Assembly (NCBI RefSeq): GCF_900243075.1 | Contig: NZ_OEZH01000152.1 | Location: 1-32,132, forward strand | Direction: 5' to 3' | DNA length: 32,132 bases | Source: Clostridioides difficile | GTDB taxonomy: Bacteria > Bacillota > Clostridia > Peptostreptococcales > Peptostreptococcaceae | In this document: piece after piece, positions 26,278-32,132 of the stretch | How positions within the stretch are numbered: the stretch's first letter is position 1 | Layout of the letters: the number at the start of each line of letters is the position of its first letter | Notes under the pieces: generated by a model | What the model was told of the DNA's origin: nothing | The model's database searches: none | The model's input: only the letters and a program-made list of their open reading frames with translations | Made by a program: the position numbers and the translations under genes

Positions 26278-26662
26278 AAAATTCTCCTTAAGTTGTCTAA
26301 TTTAATAAATTTTTTTATTATTTTCTACTTAATTATATTATCTTCCTTATAAATTTTTTCTTTAGACTTTAAACATATAAAAGTTCTATTTTTAATTATT
26401 GTTTGCTAAGAAATAAATACTATTCATTGTAAATAAGACAACCTAATGAACTTTATATTAATCGAAAAAATATTATAAGTTATTAAATTCAAATATCTAA
26501 ACTCAATCATATTTGTACAATTGTAATTTTTTAAATCATGATGTATCATTTTAAATATACAGTTATACCATTATTCACAATACAAATATCTTATTTCTCA
26601 AATAACATCTGATGTAGTCTATTCAATGCAACAAATTTAAATATTTTTTAGGAGGTCTTTTT
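26278..26662. other. Intergenic region between divergent amidohydrolase and nitrilase
   Basis: 385 nt, strongly AT-rich. It ends in a strong TTTAGGAGG ribosome site for the nitrilase. I see no riboswitch, RNA gene, sigma-54 promoter or clear operator palindrome. Several TATAAT-like hexamers are present but cannot be ranked by eye. Confidence 0.6.
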
Positions 26663-27589
26663 ATGAATAAGGAAAATAAAAATGTAAGAATTGCTGTTGT
26701 TCAGGCATCACCAGTCATTATGGATTTAGAAAAAACTGTTGAAAAAGCATTAGGATTAATTAAAGAAGCTGGTAGAAAAGGGGCAAATATTGTCGTTTTC
26801 CCAGAAGCATTCATACCTGCATATCCAAGAGGTCTTTCATTTGGATTCGTTGTTGGAAGTAGAACAATGGAAGGTAGAGAAGATTGGAAAAGATACTATG
26901 ATAATTCTGTACCAGTTCCTAGTGCTACAACAGATTTACTAGGAAAAGCAGCACAAGAAGCGGGAGTATATCTATCAATGGGTATAACAGAAAGAGATGG
27001 CAATGATATAAATTGTACTCTTTATTGCACAAATCTATTTTTCTCTCCAGAAGGTAAGCTTATTGGTAAACATAGAAAACTTAAACCTACAGGAACAGAA
27101 AGATGTATTTGGGGAGAAGGAGATGGAAGTACTCTTACAGTAGTTGATACTCCATATGGAAAAATGGGTTCGTTGATTTGCTGGGAAAACTATATGCCAT
27201 TAGCTAGGACAGCTCTTTATGCTAAAGGGGTAAAGCTTTATATAGCTCCTACTGCAGATTCAAGAGAAGAATGGCAATCAACTATGAAACATATTGCTTT
27301 AGAAGGAAGATGTTTCGTTATTGGATGCAATCAATATGTTGAAAAAAACATGTATCCAACTGACCTTAATTACTATAAGGAGCTAGATGCAGAACCAGAG
27401 ATTATGTGTCCAGGAGGAAGTTGTATAGTTGACCCTTTTGGAAAATATGTGGCAGGTCCTATTTTCAATAAAGAAGAAATGTTAATAGCAGATTTAGACC
27501 TAGAAAAAATAGTACTTAGTAGACTAGATTTTGATTCAGAAGGTCACTATTCAAGACCAGATGTATTTGAATTAATTGTTCACGAATAA
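26663..27589 (+). CDS. Nitrilase
   Basis: Carbon-nitrogen hydrolase of 308 residues, converting a nitrile to a carboxylic acid and ammonia. The catalytic triad is visible: Glu48 in VFPEAF, Lys139 in KHRKLKPT, and Cys173 in LICWENYMPLA. The CWEN sequence and the HRKLKPTGTER block fit true nitrilases (aliphatic or arylacetonitrilase type) better than amidases or N-carbamoylases. Length is close to the usual 310-350, with a short C-terminus. The ATG has an excellent AGGAGG site. It is a single gene, divergent from the amidohydrolase, with a MITE-like element downstream that provides a terminator-like hairpin. The natural substrate is unknown. Confidence 0.92.
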   Translation: MNKENKNVRIAVVQASPVIMDLEKTVEKALGLIKEAGRKGANIVVFPEAFIPAYPRGLSFGFVVGSRTMEGREDWKRYYDNSVPVPSATTDLLGKAAQEAGVYLSMGITERDGNDINCTLYCTNLFFSPEGKLIGKHRKLKPTGTERCIWGEGDGSTLTVVDTPYGKMGSLICWENYMPLARTALYAKGVKLYIAPTADSREEWQSTMKHIALEGRCFVIGCNQYVEKNMYPTDLNYYKELDAEPEIMCPGGSCIVDPFGKYVAGPIFNKEEMLIADLDLEKIVLSRLDFDSEGHYSRPDVFELIVHE

Positions 27590-27602
27590 TTTTTTTACAC
27601 AA

Positions 27603-27730
27603 AAAATGGAGATGTCTCAAAATGAACTTATTAGTTTATGAGGCACTCTTTTTTGTATGAACCAAATATATTTTCATCATTTCAAGAATGAAAAAGAGGC
27701 TTATATCTCTATTTTGATACAGCCCCATTT
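27603..27730. mobile_element. MITE-like element, copy B
   Basis: Second copy of the element at 1106-1219, same orientation and about 85-90 percent identical by eye. Terminal repeats are GTCTCAAAAT (27614-27623) and the decayed ATTTTGATAC (27711-27720). Pairing extends outward, CAAAAAATGGAGATGT against CAAAAATGGGGCTGT, to about 23 bp. Like copy A it lies between convergent genes, and its hairpins followed by T runs can end transcription from either side. Confidence 0.65.
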
Positions 27731-27770
27731 TTGCCTAATAATCTAAATTTCTAGTTGTAAATTTAATCAA

Positions 27771-28769
27771 CTATATTTTTTCTAAATCAACTACTGTTCT
27801 TCCTACATGCTTTCCTGCCATTATTAAATCTATACTGTTATTTAACTCCTCTAATGATACTACGCTTACCATATCATCTAAATCGTCCAATTTCCATTCA
27901 TTTGATAATAAGTCCCATATTTTTAATCTTAAATTCATTGGGCATTCTACAGAATCTATACCATATAAAGTAATTCCTTTTAAGATAAATGGGTATACTG
28001 AACTTGTAAAATCAACTCCTCCTGCATTACCACAAGTTGTCACTGCTCCACAATAATTAGTTGTCTTTATTGCTGTTGACAAAGTATTTCCCCCTACTGT
28101 ATCTATTACTCCAGCCCATCTTGGTCTAAGTAGAGGTCTACCTGAATTATCATCCACTTCTGACCTATGTATAACATCTTTAACACCTAAATTTAGTAAT
28201 ACTTCTTTTTGTTCTTCGAGTTTTCCCGTTGAAACTACAACTGAATAACCTAATTTAATCAATATTTTAGTTGCAATTACAGCAACTCCTCCAGTACCAC
28301 CAGTAACTAATACATCTCCCATATCCTTGTCTACAGAATTTATAAATTTGTACACAGATAAAGCTGCTGTAAATCCTGCTGTACCATAATCCATTGCTTC
28401 TTTTAGTGAAAGATTTTTTGGAAGTCTAACTACCCAACTAGAAGGAACTCTTATATATTCTGAAAAACCACCAGAAGTATTCATTCCCAAGTCATAACCT
28501 GTTACTAAAACTTCTTCTCCAATTTTAAAATCATCACAACTACTAGCTTCTACTATACCAGATGCATCAATTCCTGGTGTGTGAGGATACTTTCTAGTAA
28601 CACCCTTATTACCGTTTGCAGAAAGTGCATCTTTATAATTTAGAGAAGAGTATTTTACTTTTATTAAAACTTCGCCTTCTGGTAATGTGTCTATTTCTCT
28701 TTCAACTATATTTCTTCTAAAACTTCCTTCTTCTTCTGTAATATATAGTGATTTAAATTTTTTATTCAT
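27771..28769 (-). CDS. YhdH/AcuI-type zinc-free alcohol dehydrogenase-like reductase
   Basis: Medium-chain NAD(P)H-dependent oxidoreductase of 332 residues in the quinone-oxidoreductase YhdH/AcuI group. Members reduce acrylyl-CoA or other activated double bonds. The N-terminal GroES-like part has SSLNYKDALSANG and PHTPGIDASGIV. The Rossmann part has VLVTGGTGGVAVIATKIL, the nucleotide-binding loop. Family-like LRPRWAGVIDTVGGNTLS is clear. No structural zinc cysteines are apparent, as expected for the family. It is divergent from a MarR-type regulator, with two operator palindromes covering the shared promoter region, so it is probably derepressed by an electrophile or other MarR ligand. The ATG has a GGGAGG site. 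Confidence 0.92.
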   Translation of the reverse strand: MNKKFKSLYITEEEGSFRRNIVEREIDTLPEGEVLIKVKYSSLNYKDALSANGNKGVTRKYPHTPGIDASGIVEASSCDDFKIGEEVLVTGYDLGMNTSGGFSEYIRVPSSWVVRLPKNLSLKEAMDYGTAGFTAALSVYKFINSVDKDMGDVLVTGGTGGVAVIATKILIKLGYSVVVSTGKLEEQKEVLLNLGVKDVIHRSEVDDNSGRPLLRPRWAGVIDTVGGNTLSTAIKTTNYCGAVTTCGNAGGVDFTSSVYPFILKGITLYGIDSVECPMNLRLKIWDLLSNEWKLDDLDDMVSVVSLEELNNSIDLIMAGKHVGRTVVDLEKI

Positions 28770-28788
28770 AAATTTCCTCCCAATACAT

Positions 28789-28841
28789 TTAGTTTTATGT
28801 TAAACTAATTATAGTTTATAAATAGTTTTATGTCAAACTAA
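28789..28841. promoter_or_regulatory. Two MarR-type operator palindromes
   Basis: TTAGTTTTATGTTAAACTAA (28789-28808) is a perfect 7-bp inverted repeat. ATAGTTTTATGTCAAACTAA (28822-28841) is a near copy 33 bp on. They sit in the 103-bp gap between divergent reductase and MarR starts. The MarR neighbour is the obvious binder and would repress both genes. Confidence 0.85.
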
Positions 28842-28872
28842 TTTAAATAGATTAAAGATTGGAGAATAATTT

Positions 28873-29310
28873 ATGGAAGATAAGTATATTATATATTTCA
28901 TAAGTAAAACAAAGGCTAATATGGTTAAATTCATTGAAAATAAACTTAGTAAAAATGGTTTAGATGAATTGATACCTACTCATGGAAATATTTTAACTGC
29001 ACTTTATGAAAATAATGGAATACTTACAATGAAGGAAATTGCAACTAAAATAGGAAAGGATAAATCCACTGTTACAGTGTTGGTTAACAAGCTCATAAAT
29101 CTAGGGTATATAGAAAGACAAAAATGTAGCAATGACAAACGTATCACGTATATAAAACTTACAAAAAAGGCCTTACTTATAGAAGATACATTTAATAGTA
29201 TCTCAACACAAGTTAAAGAGACAGCATATCATAATATTACAGAAAATGAGAAACAAGAATTTCTTAGAATTTTAAAAAAAATCAATGACAATTTTAAAAA
29301 TGCTGACTAA
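28873..29310 (+). CDS. MarR-family transcriptional regulator
   Basis: A 145-residue winged-helix repressor. The core runs from THGNILTALYENNGILTMKE through the recognition helix KDKSTVTVLVNKLINLGY and the wing IERQKCSNDKRITYIKLT. The wing contains a single cysteine. Helical ends provide the dimer interface. It is divergent from the YhdH-type reductase with two palindromic sites between them, and upstream of rubrerythrin by 85 nt on the same strand. The context suggests a redox or electrophile response, but the inducer is unknown. The ATG is preceded by TTGGAGAA. Confidence 0.92.
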   Translation: MEDKYIIYFISKTKANMVKFIENKLSKNGLDELIPTHGNILTALYENNGILTMKEIATKIGKDKSTVTVLVNKLINLGYIERQKCSNDKRITYIKLTKKALLIEDTFNSISTQVKETAYHNITENEKQEFLRILKKINDNFKNAD

Positions 29311-29395
29311 ATTGAGCATAATTATATCTTCTATTGGAATAATAAATAAAAAGAATCAAATATTGTAAAAATTTATTATGATAGAGAGGTAGAAT

Positions 29396-29983
29396 ATGAA
29401 TTTAAAAGATAGTAAAACTAAAGAAAATTTATTAAGAGCTTTTGCAGGTGAGAGTCAAGCTAGAAATAGATATAATATTTCTGCGTCTGTAGCAAAAAAA
29501 GAAGGATTATATATAATAGAATCTTTATTCAATTACACTGCTGACCAAGAAAAATCACATGCAAAACAATTCTTTACTAAACTAAAAGAATTTGCTGGTG
29601 AAAATATAAGTATATCTGGGGCATATCCTGTAGATTTATATGATAAAACAGCACAACATCTTAAAGCTGCACAACATAATGAGCTTCAAGAATGGGATGA
29701 TGTATATAAAAACTTTGGAAAGACAGCACGTGAAGAAGGATTTGAAGCTATAGCTAAGTTATTTGAAAATATAGCTGAAATAGAAAAAGTTCATGGTGAT
29801 AGATTTGGTAGATATGCTACTGATTTAGAAGAAGGTACTTTATTCAGAAGAAATGAAGATATACAATGGATATGTACACATTGTGGGCATATACATGTAG
29901 GTAAAGAAGCTCCAAAAGCTTGTCCTGTATGTCTTCATCCACAAGGATATTTCTTAGATTTTAAAAACTCATTATTTGAATAA
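29396..29983 (+). CDS. rbr: Rubrerythrin
   Basis: Non-haem di-iron peroxidase of 195 residues that reduces hydrogen peroxide in anaerobes. The N-terminal four-helix ferritin-like domain carries the iron ligands Glu19 (FAGESQARN), Glu52/His55 (DQEKSHAKQF), a mid-chain Glu (REEGFEAIA) and Glu/His in EIEKVHGDRF. The C-terminal rubredoxin domain (about 160-190) has CTHCGH and CPVCLHP for the Fe(Cys)4 centre. All ligands are present. The ATG has a GAGAGGT site. It follows MarR on the same strand and could be partly co-transcribed. A long hairpin follows the gene. I see no clear PerR box in the 85-nt gap. Confidence 0.96.
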   Translation: MNLKDSKTKENLLRAFAGESQARNRYNISASVAKKEGLYIIESLFNYTADQEKSHAKQFFTKLKEFAGENISISGAYPVDLYDKTAQHLKAAQHNELQEWDDVYKNFGKTAREEGFEAIAKLFENIAEIEKVHGDRFGRYATDLEEGTLFRRNEDIQWICTHCGHIHVGKEAPKACPVCLHPQGYFLDFKNSLFE

Positions 29984-30065
29984 ATTAAAGTAATCATTGT
30001 ATTTAAACAATTTATTATATTTATATTAAATATTTTTATAAATACAGTATTATCTTAATAACCGT

Positions 30066-30146
30066 AAAATGAACCATAAAAATTACTATAAATATAAAAT
30101 ATATTTTGGATATAATTTATAGTAATTCATTATGGTTCATTTTATT
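30066..30146. terminator. Long bidirectional terminator between rubrerythrin and yhbD-like gene
   Basis: AAAATGAACCATAA pairs with TATGGTTCATTTT, and an inner AAATTACTATAAAT pairs with ATTTATAGTAATT, for about 27 bp of stem. A/T runs flank both sides. It stands between convergent genes. The rest of 29984-30284 is AT-rich and empty. Confidence 0.8.
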
Positions 30147-30284
30147 ATTCCTCAATATCTATAACTTATCTAAATCTATCTTTAACTTTTATATATTTAT
30201 CTAAAATCTCATATTTAACCCTAATAATCTAAATAAAGTGTATTTTAAGTACTTCATCGTAACAAATTTATATAATATAGTCCA

Positions 30285-30905
30285 CTACGATAACCTTATA
30301 CTTATATCATTTATTTCTTTCATTAAATCAATCTCAATAATCTTAACTACATCTCTTTCAAACTTTACTTTTTTATAATCTAGACATCCTACTACAAATG
30401 GAACTCCAAACTTTCTAAACAAATAGATTTTTCCATTTTCATTGTACATTGATGTAAAGTTTTCTTCGATTATATTCACTATCAATTTTAACTCTTCAAA
30501 AGTTATTGTAGATTTAACTAAAAATTTCTCTATTATACTCAATATAAGTAGTTCTTTTTTACCTATACTCTGCTCTTTATTATATAAGTTTTGAAATATT
30601 TCTTTTGTATAGTTACATATAACCTCTTTACTAAGAATAAAATCAATATCAAATTCTTTATTAATATCTTTTTTCATAAACATATTTGCAATATCATCAA
30701 GAGAAGTCTCTTCTTTCATAGACAATATTAGTTCTATTCTTTCTAGTATTTTATCTCTTGGAAAGAAAGTCTCTTGACCTGTAAAGGCTGATTTTTTTAT
30801 AAACCATTCTTCTGGTATTATGTTTTTTCTTTTCCATCTATATAATTGCCCATAAGATATATTGGTTTTGCTCAATAAATCTTTCTTAGATATTAATTCT
30901 TCCAT
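30285..30905 (-). CDS. YhbD/DUF4004-family MerR-like protein
   Basis: A 206-residue protein whose N-terminus is a MerR-like helix-turn-helix (LISKKDLLSKTNISYGQL, then YRWKRKNIIPEEWF) followed by FFPRDKILERIELILSMKEE. This matches the YhbD/DUF4004 family. The C-terminal part is acidic, mostly helical, and of unknown role. Family members occur beside bactofilin-like (polymer-forming) genes, and a remnant of such a gene ends 7 nt upstream here on the same strand, so the two were probably one operon. That operon is now cut by an insertion element, so expression may depend on read-through from tnpB. The protein itself is intact. Confidence 0.85.
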   Translation of the reverse strand: MEELISKKDLLSKTNISYGQLYRWKRKNIIPEEWFIKKSAFTGQETFFPRDKILERIELILSMKEETSLDDIANMFMKKDINKEFDIDFILSKEVICNYTKEIFQNLYNKEQSIGKKELLILSIIEKFLVKSTITFEELKLIVNIIEENFTSMYNENGKIYLFRKFGVPFVVGCLDYKKVKFERDVVKIIEIDLMKEINDISIRLS

Positions 30906-30912
30906 AACTCTT

Positions 30913-31083
30913 CTAGCCCACCTTTATACTGTTTTTTACAGTAGAATTATCTCCTGTACATCTAAGAAACCCAGATATCTCAACCTTTGATGCCAGTATA
31001 TTTCCTTCTACTTTGATTAAACCATATGTAGAAAATTCATTACATTCTGTTGCCCCAATCACTTTTGCTGAACCAGAAGACTG
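30913..31083 (-). pseudogene. 3' remnant of a bactofilin-like (polymer-forming) gene
   Basis: In frame on the minus strand, 56 residues plus a stop, too short for ordinary ORF calling. It begins SSGSAKVIGATECNEF and continues with GLIKVEGNILASKVEISGF. The repeating G-x-(I/V)-x-G-N strands are typical of bactofilin/YhbE-type right-handed beta-helix proteins. It ends 7 nt before the YhbD-like start. The 5' part is missing: the sequence switches to the insertion-element right end at about 31083-31090. If the element is an IStron that splices out, this could still be a functional 3' exon. Confidence 0.6.
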
Positions 31084-31250
31084 AACCTCCCATGACTAAA
31101 GTCACAGAGTTCCTGCTTCATAGAATTTTGCATACTAAAAGATGTCTTACTAATTCTCCACAGTCTATCCCCGTAGTTCCTACGGTTCTTACATACGTTA
31201 TCTATTTTTAACTGTTATTAGTCTTAATCCTTCTTTTAGTATATTTATAC
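31084..31250 (-). ncRNA. Insertion-element right end and predicted omega (guide) RNA
   Basis: From the end of tnpB to the element boundary. A CCGTAG/CTACGG hairpin lies at 31171-31185, and TGACTTTAGTCA, a typical IS200/IS605 right-end hairpin, at 31093-31104, followed by TGGGAGGTTCA at the edge. TnpB elements transcribe a guide RNA from this region. Its guide would be the first 16-20 nt of flank, reading leftward from about 31083 into the bactofilin remnant. The boundaries are inferred. Confidence 0.55.
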
Positions 31251-32132
31251 TTGCATTTATATCTCTATCGTGAGTTTCATTACAACAAGGACAAATCCAT
31301 TCTCTTATATTTAAGTTCTTAACTTCCTCGTTTTTGTATCCACATTTATTGCATATTTGTGAACTTGCAAAGAATTTACCTACCTTTACAATTTGTCTAC
31401 CATACCAATTAGCCTTGTATTCTAATTGACGAATAAACTCTGACCATGACACATCAGAAATTAAGCGAGATAGTTTACGATTTCTAATCATATTCTTTAC
31501 TTGTAAATCTTCTATACAAATAATATCATTCTCTTTTATTAATTTAGTAGATAATTTTTGTAGAAAATCCTTCCTTTGATTAGCTATATGTTCTTGAAGT
31601 TTTGCAACTTTTAATCTTGCTTTATTTCTATTTAAACTACCGATTGTTTTTCTCGATAATTCTCTTTGTAATTTAGCAAGTTTACTTAATGACTTCTTAA
31701 GATACTTAGGATTTTCTATAAATTCTCCACAACTTGAGATACAAAATTCTTTAATTCCTAAATCTAAACCTATCTGATTATTAGTATTTTCAAATACTTC
31801 AATATCTACATCAGTACAGCATAATGATACATAATATCTACCACTTGGTTCTTTAGATACAGTAGCATTAAGTATTCTCCCTTTAGGTACTTGTTTATCC
31901 CTTATCTTAACCATACCAAGTTTAGGTAATTTTATATATTGACCACAATACATAATATTTCCATTTGTAAAGTTAGTTTTATATGAAAATCTATTAGTTT
32001 TCTTTGATTTAAATTTAGGAAATCCTGTCTTTTTTTTAAAGAATTTTTCATATGCGTTTTCTAAATCTTTTAAGGCGTTTTGTAGTGAAAATTTGTCAGG
32101 TTCTTTAAGCCACTTTAATTCTTTTTTTAAAT
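31198..32132 (-). CDS. tnpB: IS200/IS605-family TnpB (RNA-guided nuclease), partial
   Basis: TnpB/OrfB, the transposon-encoded RNA-guided DNA nuclease ancestral to Cas12. The frame is open through the window edge; residues before the Met at 31953 (for example [20 protein letters not shown] and [18 protein letters not shown]) are clearly TnpB, so that Met is internal and the 5' end is missing. The RuvC catalytic residues are all present: Asp in [10 protein letters not shown], Glu in [10 protein letters not shown], Asp in [11 protein letters not shown]. The zinc ribbon is CNKCGYK with CPCCN. The protein thus appears catalytically intact. No TnpA is in view. It has the same orientation as the gene it interrupts, which would also be required if the element is a group I IStron, a type known in C. 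difficile. Confidence 0.93.
   Translation of the reverse strand, partial: LKKELKWLKEPDKFSLQNALKDLENAYEKFFKKKTGFPKFKSKKTNRFSYKTNFTNGNIMYCGQYIKLPKLGMVKIRDKQVPKGRILNATVSKEPSGRYYVSLCCTDVDIEVFENTNNQIGLDLGIKEFCISSCGEFIENPKYLKKSLSKLAKLQRELSRKTIGSLNRNKARLKVAKLQEHIANQRKDFLQKLSTKLIKENDIICIEDLQVKNMIRNRKLSRLISDVSWSEFIRQLEYKANWYGRQIVKVGKFFASSQICNKCGYKNEEVKNLNIREWICPCCNETHDRDINASINILKEGLRLITVKNR

Noticed and set aside
29311-29395. PerR box upstream of rubrerythrin
   Set aside because: Only AT-rich sequence; no convincing TTATAAT-N-ATTATAA palindrome.

Overview
The window is AT-rich Firmicutes DNA and almost certainly chromosomal DNA of Clostridioides difficile. The strongest evidence is the pair formed by a secreted Pro-Pro endopeptidase (PPEP-1/Zmp1 type, zinc motif HETAH) and its surface-adhesin substrate (NPPVP/NPPIP cleavage sites and a C-terminal PPKTG sorting signal), each preceded by its own c-di-GMP riboswitch. 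I saw no rRNA, tRNA, CRISPR or phage genes.

Layout. (1) 1-1250: a DMT permease that has lost its 5' end, then a 110-bp MITE-like element. (2) 1250-5512: protease and adhesin, both on the minus strand. The protease leader carries a type I c-di-GMP aptamer with a terminator and a visible antiterminator. The adhesin leader carries a type II aptamer whose 3' end overlaps its terminator stem. (3) 5513-9665: a CDF cation transporter, then a second DMT exporter divergent from a PAS/sigma-54 activator. A -24/-12 promoter precedes the exporter, and three palindromes spaced exactly 32 bp apart lie between the two genes. (4) 9870-14399: a divergent LysR regulator and YbaK/ProX-type aminoacyl-tRNA deacylase, then a Ca2+-type P-type ATPase. 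(5) 14472-24255: a minus-strand block of serS, a cupin-PocR-LytS histidine kinase, an AraC-type response regulator, a YkvI-family membrane protein, an M20 amidohydrolase, an AbgT transporter and a divergent SHMT-like enzyme. Near-identical 30-nt sequences lie about 250 nt upstream of the YkvI gene and of serS, and a weaker copy lies upstream of the M20-AbgT-SHMT genes. (6) 24673-29983: a YtcJ-like amidohydrolase, a nitrilase, a second MITE copy, a YhdH-type reductase divergent from a MarR regulator with two operator palindromes, and rubrerythrin. (7) 30285-32132: a YhbD/DUF4004 gene preceded by the 3' remnant of a bactofilin-like gene, cut by an IS200/IS605-type element whose tnpB runs off the window.

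How it works together. In the protease-adhesin module, high c-di-GMP should stop protease transcription and permit the adhesin (attachment). Low c-di-GMP should do the reverse, so the protease clips the adhesin off the wall (release). This module is established in C. difficile. The least explained part is region 5. A two-component system with an unusual sensor sits beside an uptake, deacylation and PLP-enzyme gene set. The SHMT-like protein lacks several folate and active-site residues of canonical SHMT, and the shared upstream motif ties the set to serS. I infer a regulated pathway for importing and cleaving an N-acyl or peptide-like amino-acid compound; the substrate is unknown.
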